Part shown: one piece after another, positions 16,932 to 26,117 of the stretch | How positions within the stretch are numbered: the stretch's first letter is position 1 | How the letters are laid out: every line of letters starts with the position of its first letter | Position numbers and translations under genes: made by a program | Assembly: GCF_006494655.1 (NCBI RefSeq) | Contig: NZ_VHIM01000002.1 | Location: 372,001-436,000 of the forward strand | DNA from: Arthrobacter agilis | Lineage (GTDB): Bacteria; Actinomycetota; Actinomycetes; Actinomycetales; Micrococcaceae | Length of the DNA stretch: 64,000 nucleotides | Direction of reading: 5' to 3' | The notes under the pieces: generated by a model | Told to the model about the DNA's origin: nothing | The model's input: the letters and a program-made list of their open reading frames with translations, nothing else | Database searches by the model: none

Positions 16932-18310
16932 GGTGACGTGATCTCCTTCTCGAGGTCGAGGATCTCCTGTGCCCAGAGCACAAGATCGCGGGGGGTGGTC
17001 GGTGTGGAGCGGAGCAGCCGCTCCTCGAGCTCGGCCCGTGGCCGTCCGGAGTACCGCGCGGCGGCGTCGACGACCTCCAGCGGCGACGCCGACCGGTCCA
17101 CCCGTAATCGCCGGGCCATCCGGGCCAGGGCGGCTGCCCGGAGATTCGTCGCCGCATGTCCTACGGAGCGCGAGTCCTGGTAGAGCCTCGCGCGGCCCTC
17201 CGCGGTCTCGGCCGCGCGCACGACGACGGGGAGCGGTTCGGTCGCGAGGGGGCCGAGCCGGCGCCCCTTCCAGAGCATGGCCAGGACCGCGCAGACGAGC
17301 AGCCACACCAGGAGCGGATCCACCCACGGCGGAAGAAGGGTGAGGGGGTCGATACCCTCACCGGTCGAGACGACGTCCCCTCCGGAGGGTTCGTACCAGA
17401 CGAGCGTGGGTGAGGAGCCCAGCGCCCGGAGGGCGAGGGCAGCATTGCCCTCGTCGGTGATGGCGCTGTTCGAGAGGATGCCGGGCGCTCCGAGCAGGGC
17501 CACCGAGCCGTCGGCATTCGTCACGTACAGGCCGCCCGCCCCGGCTCCCTCCGGCGCGCCGTCCTCCCCGGAGCCGTCGTCCTGGGTACCGGCAATACCG
17601 GCGTCGTCCAGCGTGCTGACTGTTCCACCGTCGGTGGATCGGGAGAAGCATTCGACACCGCCGGCGTAGAGGTTGCCGGCTCCCGACAAGCTGCCGGCCG
17701 CTTGCGCGTGCCGGTCGGAGCACTCCGCGGCCAGGACGGCCGGATCACCGCCGAACGAGAACGGCGTCGTCCCGACCAGGGCGAAGTCGTCGTCGAGCTG
17801 TGAGAGTTGACGGTCACCAGGAGCGGCAAGGACGGCCCTGTCCGCCAGCCCTGCCAGCTCGGCGACCTGGTCGGCGCTTAGGTACTGCTGTGCATCGTTC
17901 AGGAGAAGGGTGGCGGGCCCGCCCTCCAGAGCGTCCCGCGCGGCATCGAAGGATCTCGCCCGGACGACCTCGACGCCCTCCTCGGCCAGGACCTCGGCGA
18001 GCGCGCGCGCTCCCGCCGGGGCGGGGTTGCCGGGTGAGAGTGCGCCGTCGTCCCCGTCGGACCCGGGGAGGAGGTTGATGAGGAGGATCAGCGCGAGCAC
18101 GAGGGCACCGATGATCAGCGGACGTGCGCGCCGTGCTCGGGAGCGGACGGTCCCCAGGGCGCTTCCGCCGTCCCCCATGATCTCGCGACCCGGAGGGCTG
18201 ACCTCATGACGGATCGCGCCGGCGCCGTCGACGTCCCGGTCCTGGGTCATCCCGTTCGGGTTCCTGCGGTTCCGGGCCGTCCTGTCCTCATCCAGGGGAC
18301 CCGCGCTCAT
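16928..18310 (-). CDS. DUF4350 domain membrane protein
   Basis: This protein of 460 residues has a 60-residue charged N-terminus, a transmembrane helix (PLIIGALVLALILLINLL), an extracytoplasmic DUF4350 domain resembling a glutamine-amidotransferase-like fold without its catalytic residues (ALAEVLAEEGVEVVRA, then PATLLLNDAQQYLSADQ), and a second helix near WVDPLLVWLLVCAVLAMLW. The C-terminal 130 residues are cytoplasmic. It overlaps the DUF4129 gene upstream and moxR downstream by ATGA, which fixes both ends and indicates coupled expression. A later ATG could also serve as start, but the overlap favours 18310. Confidence 0.8.
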   Translation of the reverse strand: MSAGPLDEDRTARNRRNPNGMTQDRDVDGAGAIRHEVSPPGREIMGDGGSALGTVRSRARRARPLIIGALVLALILLINLLPGSDGDDGALSPGNPAPAGARALAEVLAEEGVEVVRARSFDAARDALEGGPATLLLNDAQQYLSADQVAELAGLADRAVLAAPGDRQLSQLDDDFALVGTTPFSFGGDPAVLAAECSDRHAQAAGSLSGAGNLYAGGVECFSRSTDGGTVSTLDDAGIAGTQDDGSGEDGAPEGAGAGGLYVTNADGSVALLGAPGILSNSAITDEGNAALALRALGSSPTLVWYEPSGGDVVSTGEGIDPLTLLPPWVDPLLVWLLVCAVLAMLWKGRRLGPLATEPLPVVVRAAETAEGRARLYQDSRSVGHAATNLRAAALARMARRLRVDRSASPLEVVDAAARYSGRPRAELEERLLRSTPTTPRDLVLWAQEILDLEKEITSP

Positions 18311-18975
18311 CGCGGCACCGCCGGCGCCGTCGTTCCGGCCCCTGCGTCCGCGCGGCGGAGGTCCTCGGTCTCCAGCCGTTGATCGAGGCCGGCTGCCTGC
18401 CGATAGTCCCGCTCCGTCGCCCTCCCGCTGCCGTAGTGGGTCTCGTTGAAGAGATCGGAGAGGAGACCGATCTCCCCGGTGCACGCGGGAAAGACCGCTC
18501 CGAGCTGCAGGGCGGCCTCGGTGGCCGTCCGGCCCGGCTGCTCGGCAACGAGGACGCGTTCCTCGGCGGAGCGGATGACGGCCCGGAGCACCTCGGCCAC
18601 GGCGCCGTTCCAGTCCTCCACGGAGGCGCACGCCGAGGCGCGATCGCGGTGGTGTGCGGCCGAGCGACGCGCCCCGTCCTGGAAGACGCTCGCATCGGCC
18701 GTTCGGCCCCGGGCATTGAGCCGTGGCCGGATGAGGACGATCGCCACCGCGATCAGCACGGCGGCACCGATCGCGACGACGAGCGTGCCGAGCCCCGCAT
18801 CGAGCCCCCGGACGCCGTCGAACACGCCCAGGATGCCCTGGAGGACGTCGGTCAGGACGCGTTCGAGGAGGCCGGGGCGGGCGTCCACGTAGGGTGCCTT
18901 CTCCAGTTCCTCCCTCAGGAGCCGCCGGGCCTCCTCGGCATCCGGCGCGAGCAGTGGCAGGGACCGGTTGGTCAT
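18307..18975 (-). CDS. DUF4129 domain membrane protein
   Basis: This 222-residue protein has an N-terminal amphipathic part (EEARRLLREELEKAPYVDARPG), one strong transmembrane helix (LVVAIGAAVLIAVAIVLI) and a C-terminal cytoplasmic DUF4129 domain (ASVEDWNGAVAEVLRAVIRS, RTATEAALQLG). DUF4129 modules often sit at the C-terminus of transglutaminase-like membrane proteins in MoxR loci; here it stands alone. The ATG lies 49 bases after the membrane-protein gene, and its stop overlaps the DUF4350 start. Confidence 0.82.
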   Translation of the reverse strand: MTNRSLPLLAPDAEEARRLLREELEKAPYVDARPGLLERVLTDVLQGILGVFDGVRGLDAGLGTLVVAIGAAVLIAVAIVLIRPRLNARGRTADASVFQDGARRSAAHHRDRASACASVEDWNGAVAEVLRAVIRSAEERVLVAEQPGRTATEAALQLGAVFPACTGEIGLLSDLFNETHYGSGRATERDYRQAAGLDQRLETEDLRRADAGAGTTAPAVPR

Positions 18976-19024
18976 CCGCCGGTCCCGCCGGCGCCACGGA
19001 TACGGACGCCCGGCCCTACGGCCA

Positions 19025-20434
19025 TCAGGCCGGTCCGCCCGGCTGGTGCCCGAAGGCTCCGGTGCCGCCGGGCAGGATGTCCGACGGCACCGTGCCGGCC
19101 CGCTCGTGCTCACGCATGAGGACGACGTCGAATCCCTCACGGCGGATGCGGAGGTCCACGTAGAGCAGCGATGTCACCCCCGCCTGGAAGGCGTAGCCGA
19201 TGGCCGTGAAGAGCGCCGTGATGGCCTGGGTCGCGGCGATCACGGGCAGCGAATCGAGCGCGTCGGGAGCGGTGGAGGCATCGGTGCTGAACCCGAGGAA
19301 GAGCGACACCGCGAAGGTGAGCGGGGTCGAGATGACCGAGGCGATCACGGACACGATGATGCTCGTCAGCAGGACGATGCCGAAGGTCCGCCACCAGTTG
19401 CCGCGCGTGAGGCTCCAGGAACGCCGGATGGAGGTCCAGGGGCCCGTTCCCTCCAGCATCAGCGCCGCAGGAGCGACCACGAGCTTCATGCTCACCCAGA
19501 TCATCAGGACCACCGCTCCGATGGCGAGCGGGATGATCAGCAGCGCGGAGTACTCCTGGAGGCCGGCGATGGCCAGCGCCGAGATCCCGACGAGCAGCGC
19601 AAGGCCCACAGTCCCGAGGCCGAACGAGAGGAGCCCGAAACCGAGGAGCGGAAGGATGCGGCCGCGGGCGAGCCGCCAGGCCTGACCGAAGCCGGTCTTC
19701 TGGTTGATGACGGCCCTGGCGATCGGAATCACGAGGATTCCCTGCAGCACGAGCAGGGCGACGGCCGTGACGACGCCGGCGACCGAGGCGAACACCCCGA
19801 GGCTCGCGAAGGCGCCGATGAGGCTGTCGGTGCTCGGATTCGGCGAGTCGAACACTTCGAAGGAGGAGAGGAGATTGCCGAAGAGCAGAACCGTCACGAG
19901 TGCGACGACGGCCTGGAGGAGGATCGCAGTGCCGAAGGTGGCCAGGGGATTGCGGCGACAGGCCTGGAATGCCCCGTCGAGGATCTCACCGAGGCCGAGG
20001 GGCCGTAGCGGGATGACTCCCGGCTTGGGCGGCGCCTGGTACCCGGCAGGAGGCAGCGGCATGCGTGCTCCATAGGCCGGCTGTCCCTGCCAGGGGAGCT
20101 GCGGTGCGTGCGGCTGGCCCCAGCCCGGGCCGGGCGGCTGCCTGCCCCAGGGACCGGGCGGTGGGGGTGCGGTCGGTGGGACGCCGGAGGCCGAGGGGGG
20201 CCATGGCGATCCGCCGGCCGGCGGATCGGAGGGTAGTCCCGGCTGCGGCCGGTCTGCCTGCGGTGGTCCCGGCTGCGAGGCTCCCGGCGGGTGCCAGGGA
20301 CTGCCGGGCGCGCCTGCTGCGGAGGCAGAACTCCCCGGCGGCGCCCAGGGTGCCGCGGCCGGAGGCTCCGGGGCGGTGCCCCCCTCGGGCCGGATCCCGT
20401 CGGAATCCGTCCCCTCTGTCGGCTGGTCAATCAT
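19025..20434 (-). CDS. Polytopic membrane protein with proline-rich N-terminus (GPDPase membrane-domain-like)
   Basis: This 469-residue protein opens with about 140 residues rich in Pro, Gly, Ala and Gln, a flexible cytoplasmic tail. A membrane domain with about six helices follows, beginning after LRPLGLGEILDGAF, the motif shared with the membrane domain of glycerophosphodiester phosphodiesterases and related proteins. There is no phosphodiesterase catalytic domain. It is the first gene of the DUF4129-DUF4350-MoxR-DUF58 group and diverges from mtrA across 189 bases. The proline-rich tail could bind other proteins; the function is unknown. Confidence 0.75.
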   Translation of the reverse strand: MIDQPTEGTDSDGIRPEGGTAPEPPAAAPWAPPGSSASAAGAPGSPWHPPGASQPGPPQADRPQPGLPSDPPAGGSPWPPSASGVPPTAPPPPGPWGRQPPGPGWGQPHAPQLPWQGQPAYGARMPLPPAGYQAPPKPGVIPLRPLGLGEILDGAFQACRRNPLATFGTAILLQAVVALVTVLLFGNLLSSFEVFDSPNPSTDSLIGAFASLGVFASVAGVVTAVALLVLQGILVIPIARAVINQKTGFGQAWRLARGRILPLLGFGLLSFGLGTVGLALLVGISALAIAGLQEYSALLIIPLAIGAVVLMIWVSMKLVVAPAALMLEGTGPWTSIRRSWSLTRGNWWRTFGIVLLTSIIVSVIASVISTPLTFAVSLFLGFSTDASTAPDALDSLPVIAATQAITALFTAIGYAFQAGVTSLLYVDLRIRREGFDVVLMREHERAGTVPSDILPGGTGAFGHQPGGPA

Positions 20435-20623
20435 CGCGTCCCCTCGATCGATGCTCCGGTATGCACCCGCTGCATCCCCTGTGCATCATAGTGACGACTG
20501 CGCTCGAACGAGGGAGCGAAGCCGCCCTCCTCCGGTCGGGTCGGGCAGCGGCGCGGTGGGCCTGGACATGCCGCGCGCGCCGGCCGGTGCGACATTGCGG
20601 GCCTGATGGGACAGTATTGGGGT

Positions 20624-21301
20624 ATGAAGGCTCGCATACTGGTCATCGACGACGACGAGGCCCTGTCCGAAATGATCGGGATCGTCCTCCGCAACGACGG
20701 TTTCGACCCGGTGTTCTGCGCTGACGGGTCGGCCGCGCTCGGTGTCTTCCGGGCGCGCAATCCCGATCTCGTGCTGCTGGATCTGATGCTGCCGGGTATC
20801 GACGGCATCGAGGTCTGCCGGCAGATCCGTGCCGAATCCGATCTCCCCATCGTCATGCTGACGGCCAAGTCCGATACGTCGGACGTCGTCCGCGGTCTGG
20901 AGTCCGGGGCCGACGACTACGTGCCCAAACCGTTCAAGCCGGCAGAGCTCGTGGCACGTGTCCGCGGACGCCTCCGGCCCGCCGAGTCGAAGGCCCCCGA
21001 GACTCTCACGATCGGCGAGGTGAGCATCGACGTCGCCGGGCACGAGGTGACGCGTGCCGGGGAGCGCGTGTCGCTGACCCCCCTCGAGTTCGACCTCCTC
21101 GTGGCGCTCGCACGGAAGCCCTGGCAGGTCTTCACCCGCGAGCTGCTCCTCGAGCAGGTGTGGGGATACCGCCATGCCGCGGACACGCGGCTGGTCAACG
21201 TCCATGTGCAGCGCCTGCGCTCGAAGATCGAGCGGGACCCCGAGGCGCCCGAGATCGTGCTGACGGTGCGTGGTGTCGGGTACAAGGCCGGTCAGGGCTG
21301 A
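20624..21301 (+). CDS. mtrA: Response regulator MtrA
   Basis: This 225-residue OmpR/PhoB-family regulator has a receiver domain with acidic pocket DDDE at residues 9-12 and phospho-acceptor aspartate in LVLLDLMLPGIDG, the switch residues in MLTAKSD and the lysine in DDYVPKPFKP. The winged-helix DNA-binding domain follows, with the RLVNVHVQRLRSKIE recognition segment. MtrA controls cell-wall and division genes in actinobacteria. An earlier ATG at 20606 would add six residues, but homology starts at MKARILV. mtrB follows with overlap. Confidence 0.96.
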   Translation: MKARILVIDDDEALSEMIGIVLRNDGFDPVFCADGSAALGVFRARNPDLVLLDLMLPGIDGIEVCRQIRAESDLPIVMLTAKSDTSDVVRGLESGADDYVPKPFKPAELVARVRGRLRPAESKAPETLTIGEVSIDVAGHEVTRAGERVSLTPLEFDLLVALARKPWQVFTRELLLEQVWGYRHAADTRLVNVHVQRLRSKIERDPEAPEIVLTVRGVGYKAGQG

Positions 21302-23288
21302 TGCCGGCGGTGCGGGGGGTCGTGACGACTCTCCCGGCACCCCGGTGGTCCAGTCCCCGCAGCCCGGCGGGGGTCAGGCGGGCGTCCTGCAGGCATCGGT
21401 CGGCAGGGCGCCGGCGGGTGTCGCGCAACAGCCGACCGTCGAGCACCCCGTGACCGTGCTCGACCGACTCCGCCGGAATGGCGGAAAGGGTTCCGACGTC
21501 GGGCACTCCGGCCACCCTTCGGAGCCGGACGACACCCCCCGGGTCCGCTCCGCAGCGGACGCCCCCCGGGTCGGGGCCGGATCCCCGCGGTATACCGAGC
21601 GTCTCGGTGAGGGCTGGTCGCGGACCCGGTCCGCCGTCGGATCCTCCCTCGCCTCTGTGGCGCTCCACTGGCGCAGGTCGCTGCAGTTCAGGACCGTCGT
21701 CGCGACGATGCTGTTGACCTCCGTATCCTTCGTCGCGGTCGGCGGATTCCTCTCGACCCAGATCGCCGATGCGCTCTACGACCAGCGCTTCGACCAGTTC
21801 AGTGCCGAGGCGACCGAAGCCCTCGACGAGACGAAGGCGGTGTTCCGGGACTCGTCGGCAACGGACCGTGGGACCACCACGAGGCTTGTCGTTGATTCCA
21901 TCAGCGGTCTCGTCGGAATGGATTCCGACGCACCCCGCCAGGCCATCCTGGTGCAGATCGCGACGGACGAGGACCTGGTCATCCCGACCACGGGCAGCCA
22001 GGAAGGGGTCACGGCGAGCATGCTGCCCGAGGACCTGCAGGCAGCGGTGGCGACCGGCCAGGACGTCTACTGGGCGCCCGTGGTGATCCCGGTGACGGAG
22101 AACGGCTCGACGAGCGCGCCGGGCCTGGCATTCGGTACCCAGGTGGCGCTCCCTCCCGATCAGACCCCCTATGCGCTGTACGTCTACTACGACCTGTCCA
22201 CCATGCAGTCCACCCTCGACGACATCCACCGCGTCCTCTGGTTCGCTGGCTTCGTCCTGCTCGTCGTGATCGGCGCCATCGCCTGGTACGTCACGCGCAG
22301 CGTGGTGTTGCCGGTCAGCTATGCCGCGTCCGTGTCGGAGAAGCTCGCAGCGGGTGAACTCCAGGAACGCATGGAAGTGACCGGCGAGGACGAAGTGGCA
22401 CGGCTCGGTGTCTCCTTCAACCACATGGCGGGAAGCCTGCAGGACCAGATCACGCAGTTGGCGCAGCTGTCCCAGATGCAGCAGCGGTTCGTGTCCGACG
22501 TGTCGCACGAGCTCCGGACCCCCCTGACCACGGTGCGCATGGCCGCGGAAGTCCTGCACGACGCCCGTGAGGACTTCGACCCGATCAACAAGCGGTCCGC
22601 GGAGATCCTCTTCGACCAGGTGGAACGGTTCGAGGCGCTTCTCGCCGATCTGCTCGAGATCTCCCGTTTCGATGCGGGGGCAGCGGTCCTGGAAGCGGAA
22701 TCGGTGGACATCGTGCAACTCGCTCAGCACGCCATCGACGGTGCGCGCCCCCTCGCGGAGCGTCTCGGATCACAGGTCACCATCGTGTCGAGCGAGACGA
22801 TGTGCATCGCCGACGCCGATGCCCGGCGGATCGACCGAATCCTCCGCAATCTCATCGTCAACGCCCTGGAGCACGGCGAGTCGAAGCCCGTGGAAGTCCA
22901 CATCGCCTGCAATCCGGAAGCCGTTGCCGTCGCGGTGCGGGACCACGGGATCGGCATGGCGCCGCTGGAGGCCTCGCGTGTCTTCGACCGTTTCTGGCGC
23001 GCTGATCCGGCGCGCGCACGCACCACCGGAGGGAGCGGCCTCGGCCTCTCGATCGCCACGGAGGACGCCCGCCTGCACAGCGCCTGGTTGGAGGCGTGGG
23101 GGATGCCGGGCGACGGCGCCTGCTTCCGGCTCACGCTGCCCCGGCACGAGGGCGCCGAGCTTGCGGCGTCGCCCCTGGCCCTTCCGCCGTCGGCCGTCAC
23201 GCACGACGTCGGGCGGGTGGTGATCTCGGAGGTCGAGTCCCACCGGTCCGGCGCCACACCCGACCCGAGGGGGAGCCATGGCAGGTAG
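21270..23288 (+). CDS. mtrB: Sensor histidine kinase MtrB
   Basis: This protein of up to 672 residues is the kinase partner of MtrA. A first transmembrane helix (TVVATMLLTSVSFVAVGGFL) begins near residue 140. An extracytoplasmic sensor of about 170 residues, a second helix (VLWFAGFVLLVVIGAIAWYV), a HAMP linker, the HisKA motif FVSDVSHELRTPLT and an ATPase domain with NALEHGE, DHGIGM and GGSGLGLSI follow. The N-terminal 130 residues before the first helix are low complexity and much longer than in mycobacteria. The GTG at 21270, inside mtrA, is therefore uncertain, and a later GTG near 21450 is possible. lpqB overlaps its 3' end. Confidence 0.93.
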   Translation: MVSGTRPVRADAGGAGGRDDSPGTPVVQSPQPGGGQAGVLQASVGRAPAGVAQQPTVEHPVTVLDRLRRNGGKGSDVGHSGHPSEPDDTPRVRSAADAPRVGAGSPRYTERLGEGWSRTRSAVGSSLASVALHWRRSLQFRTVVATMLLTSVSFVAVGGFLSTQIADALYDQRFDQFSAEATEALDETKAVFRDSSATDRGTTTRLVVDSISGLVGMDSDAPRQAILVQIATDEDLVIPTTGSQEGVTASMLPEDLQAAVATGQDVYWAPVVIPVTENGSTSAPGLAFGTQVALPPDQTPYALYVYYDLSTMQSTLDDIHRVLWFAGFVLLVVIGAIAWYVTRSVVLPVSYAASVSEKLAAGELQERMEVTGEDEVARLGVSFNHMAGSLQDQITQLAQLSQMQQRFVSDVSHELRTPLTTVRMAAEVLHDAREDFDPINKRSAEILFDQVERFEALLADLLEISRFDAGAAVLEAESVDIVQLAQHAIDGARPLAERLGSQVTIVSSETMCIADADARRIDRILRNLIVNALEHGESKPVEVHIACNPEAVAVAVRDHGIGMAPLEASRVFDRFWRADPARARTTGGSGLGLSIATEDARLHSAWLEAWGMPGDGACFRLTLPRHEGAELAASPLALPPSAVTHDVGRVVISEVESHRSGATPDPRGSHGR

Positions 23289-24981
23289 CGCGACGCGGGC
23301 GGTCCTCGCCCTCCTGCTGGCCTTCGTCCTCCTCGCGACCGGGTGTGCTGCCATCCCCACCTCGGGTCCCGTCGGTGTCATCTCCGCCGCGGACGGGGAC
23401 GCCGAGGCCGTGGAACCGGTCTTCGACCCGCAGGGCCCGGCCCCCGGTGCCTCGCCCGAGCGCATCCTGCTGGATTTCATCACGGCGGGGACCGGTGCCG
23501 GTGAGGGCTACAGCGTGGCCCGCCAGTTCCTGACCACCAGCCTGCAGGACACCTGGCAGCCCGAGGAACGCATCGTCCTGTTCCGGTCCGACCCGCGGGT
23601 CGAGAAGCGGGAGGCCGAAGGGGTCTACCAGATCCAGCTCGAGACGACCGGGACGATCGACGCCAGGGGCGTCCGGAGCAACACCACCGTGCCGTCGACC
23701 GAGACGCTCGGCGTGCGCATGGTCCAGGTCGACGGTGAGTGGCGCATCGACGAGATACCCGACGGCATCATGATCGCGCAGAGCAGCGCCAGGGATCTCC
23801 TGATCTCGCACAGCCTGTACTTCTACAGCAGCAACTACCGCTACTGGGTACCGGATGCCCGCTGGTTCGTCCGGCGGACGGGAGTCACCGCGCGGATCGT
23901 CGCCGCGATGCTCGGGGGCCCCGTCACCTACCTCCAGGGCTCCGTGACCAGTGCTTTCCCCGAGGGCGTCAAACTGGCGCGGGACTCCGTCCCCATCACC
24001 TCGGGCAAGGCCTCGGTCGATCTCACGGCCGAAGTCCTCGACAACGCGACCGATCTCGCGCTCCAGCAGATGAACCAGCAGCTCAGCGCCAACCTGGTGG
24101 GTCTCAACGATGTCACCTCGGTGGAGATGACGAGCGGCCAGCCCATCCAGCTGGGCGACGCCGCGCCGGACCTCGTGGTCCCCGAGCTCACGCCCGACGT
24201 CGGTGGCGAGCAGGTGGCCATCAGCGGGAACCAGCTGGTGCGGGTGCGCAATGGATCGGTGATCGAGATCGAAGGCCTCCCGTCCGTGTCGTCCTTCGAC
24301 CCCAGGGAACCGGCCACGTCGGTCTCGGGCAGTGCCTATTCCTTCCTGGACGAGGACCGCACGAAGCTCTTCGTGACCGCGCCGGGGAGCGAGGTGCGCG
24401 AGATCGCCGACGGGGAATCGCTGACCCAGCCGTCGTTCGATCCCGACAACTGGGTGTGGACCTCGCGGCGTGTCGACGGGACCACCGAGGTGCTGGCGAT
24501 CCCACCCGGCGGGTCCAAGGACAACGCCGTCGTCCTCGCGGCGGGGTGGCTCGGTGACCGTCGTGTGAAGGATCTGCGCGTCTCTCGGGACGGATCGCGG
24601 GCCCTGATCGTGACCGATCGCGGCGAGACCGGCGAACTCCTGCTCACAGGCATCACCCGCTCCGCGCAGGGTGCACCGCAGACCCTCACCACGCCGTTGT
24701 CGCTGCCCGTCGCGGTGGCCGTCGACACCGCCAAATGGGCGGGCCAAAGCACCATCGTGGCCTCCCCCGTGTCCGCCGACGCGGAAGTGGAACCGACGGT
24801 GCTCCAGCTGAGCGGCGAGCAGGAGACCATGGCGCCCCTGGTCGGCGTGCTGGGGATCAGCGCGGGGTCGGACGCGGAGGACACCTTCTACGCGCAGACG
24901 GCCGAGACGCTGTTCAGCCGGCTCGGCACCAGTTGGGTGGACGAGAACCTGGATGTCCTGGACCCCGCCTTCCCGGGCTGA
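23278..24981 (+). CDS. lpqB: Lipoprotein LpqB
   Basis: This 567-residue protein is the membrane lipoprotein that accompanies MtrAB and modulates MtrB signalling. A signal peptide of type II ends in LLATGC, with the lipidated cysteine at residue 23. A GerMN-like domain follows, then a beta-propeller-like C-terminal half. The start overlaps mtrB by 11 bases, and GGGGGAG lies just before the ATG. The order mtrA-mtrB-lpqB is conserved throughout actinobacteria. A hairpin follows at 25003-25031. Confidence 0.95.
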   Translation: MAGSATRAVLALLLAFVLLATGCAAIPTSGPVGVISAADGDAEAVEPVFDPQGPAPGASPERILLDFITAGTGAGEGYSVARQFLTTSLQDTWQPEERIVLFRSDPRVEKREAEGVYQIQLETTGTIDARGVRSNTTVPSTETLGVRMVQVDGEWRIDEIPDGIMIAQSSARDLLISHSLYFYSSNYRYWVPDARWFVRRTGVTARIVAAMLGGPVTYLQGSVTSAFPEGVKLARDSVPITSGKASVDLTAEVLDNATDLALQQMNQQLSANLVGLNDVTSVEMTSGQPIQLGDAAPDLVVPELTPDVGGEQVAISGNQLVRVRNGSVIEIEGLPSVSSFDPREPATSVSGSAYSFLDEDRTKLFVTAPGSEVREIADGESLTQPSFDPDNWVWTSRRVDGTTEVLAIPPGGSKDNAVVLAAGWLGDRRVKDLRVSRDGSRALIVTDRGETGELLLTGITRSAQGAPQTLTTPLSLPVAVAVDTAKWAGQSTIVASPVSADAEVEPTVLQLSGEQETMAPLVGVLGISAGSDAEDTFYAQTAETLFSRLGTSWVDENLDVLDPAFPG

Positions 24982-25002
24982 CCCTGTCCACATATGGGCC
25001 CG

Positions 25003-25031
25003 GCACCGGGGACGGTGACCGTCGCCGGTGC
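25003..25031 (+). terminator. Hairpin terminator after lpqB
   Basis: The arms GCACCGG/CCGGTGC (25003-25009, 25025-25031) enclose a second inner stem GACGGT/ACCGTC (25011-25016, 25018-25023), separated by one G-G mismatch. It lies in the 62-base gap before the ComF-type gene and probably closes the mtrAB-lpqB operon. Confidence 0.7.
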
Positions 25032-25043
25032 TGAAGTGGTGCC

Positions 25044-26021
25044 ATGCCCACTGCGCCGTCCTCCACCCGTTCCGCCTCGTCGATCGCGGGCCGCCTCGAC
25101 CGGCTCTTCTTCGGGCGGACGGCCCGGATGCTGAGGGGCGCCGCCAACGCCTTCGCCTTCCTCCTCCTGCCGTCGTCCTGCCTGCTGTGCGGCGCATGGA
25201 ACACCTCCCTCTGCCGGTCCTGCGCCACGACGTTCCGGCGGGCGACGTCGTGCCCGTTCCGCGCCGAGGACGGGGCGGAGGCGTTGCCGGATGTCGACCG
25301 GGCCGCAGGGACGTCCCGATCGCCCGCGGATCACGACGCGGACTACGGGCCGCTTCCCGTCATCGCGGCCGGACGATACGGGTCCGCGGTGTCTCGCGTG
25401 CTGCTCGCGTACAAGAACCACGGCCGGGTCGACGTCGCGGCCCCGATCGCCGCAGCCCTGGCGGGTGCACTGCACATGGCCTGCACGGAACTGGGCCCGA
25501 GCGGCACACGAGCGTCTCCCGTCCTGCTGGTGCCGGTACCCACGCGGTCCTCGTCCCGACGCCGACGAGGATACGACCCGCTCATGGTCCTCCTGACCCG
25601 CCTCGACCGGATGCAGTTCCTCCCCGCCGGGACGGTGCTGGCTCCTGTCGTCCGGCAGGTGTCCGCCGTGCACCGGATCCGCGCGATGCTCGCGCGGTCG
25701 GGGGCGACGCGTCCCACCGGACTCCGGGCCTGGCGGTCCATCAGCGGCGGGAACGGCGGGCAGAAGGGTCTCGGACGCCGTAGCCGCCGCACGAACGTCC
25801 TGCTGTCGATGGCGCCGACCACGGGCGCACACCGCCGGCTGGCCGGGGCGCAGTGCATCATCGTCGACGACGTCCTGACGACCGGCGCCACGATCGGCGA
25901 GGTCCATCGCGTGCTCCGGGGCGAAGCTGCGACGGTCCTCGGTGCCGTGGTGATCGCCGCCACGGCCGGGCCGGCTTCTGCTGCCGTACCTCCCGCTCCC
26001 GGCACCCGTGCAGCCGGCTGA
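25044..26021 (+). CDS. ComF family phosphoribosyltransferase-like protein
   Basis: This 325-residue protein carries an N-terminal zinc-finger-like cluster (CLLCGAWNTSLCRSC) and a phosphoribosyltransferase domain whose PRPP-binding loop reads IIVDDVLTTGAT. The segment VPVPTRSSSRRRRGYDP is the other ComF family mark. ComF is needed for DNA uptake in competent bacteria and is widespread in non-competent actinobacteria, where its role is unclear. A ComF-type gene also lies between lpqB and hpf in mycobacteria (Rv3242c). An insert of about 45 residues (near 225-270) makes it longer than typical ComF. Confidence 0.88.
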   Translation: MPTAPSSTRSASSIAGRLDRLFFGRTARMLRGAANAFAFLLLPSSCLLCGAWNTSLCRSCATTFRRATSCPFRAEDGAEALPDVDRAAGTSRSPADHDADYGPLPVIAAGRYGSAVSRVLLAYKNHGRVDVAAPIAAALAGALHMACTELGPSGTRASPVLLVPVPTRSSSRRRRGYDPLMVLLTRLDRMQFLPAGTVLAPVVRQVSAVHRIRAMLARSGATRPTGLRAWRSISGGNGGQKGLGRRSRRTNVLLSMAPTTGAHRRLAGAQCIIVDDVLTTGATIGEVHRVLRGEAATVLGAVVIAATAGPASAAVPPAPGTRAAG

Positions 26022-26026
26022 ACCCT

Positions 26027-26053
26027 CAGTCGACCTCCAGTCAGTCCCCAGTC
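26027..26053 (+). promoter_or_regulatory. Three CAGTC repeats with 11-bp period upstream of hpf
   Basis: The pentamer CAGTC occurs at 26027, 26038 and 26049, exactly 11 bases apart, in the context YYCAGTCRR; a fourth copy overlaps at 26042. Eleven-base direct repeats are the usual layout for OmpR-family regulator sites. It starts six bases after the ComF stop and lies about 160 bases before the hpf start. Function is inferred from layout only. Confidence 0.4.
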
Positions 26054-26117
26054 AACCAGCGGAAGTTTTTGCAGCGTGGAGGGGTGAATAACGGACACCC
26101 GTGAACTACCGTGAAGT

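Noticed and set aside
21195-22730. Minus-strand frame of about 500 codons opposite mtrB
   Set aside because: It is covered by the conserved histidine kinase; the antisense translation is rich in Arg, Gly and His, typical of GC-driven spurious frames.
26088-26104. GGTG-N9-CACC palindrome upstream of hpf
   Set aside because: Only four base pairs per arm, which is expected by chance in GC-rich DNA.
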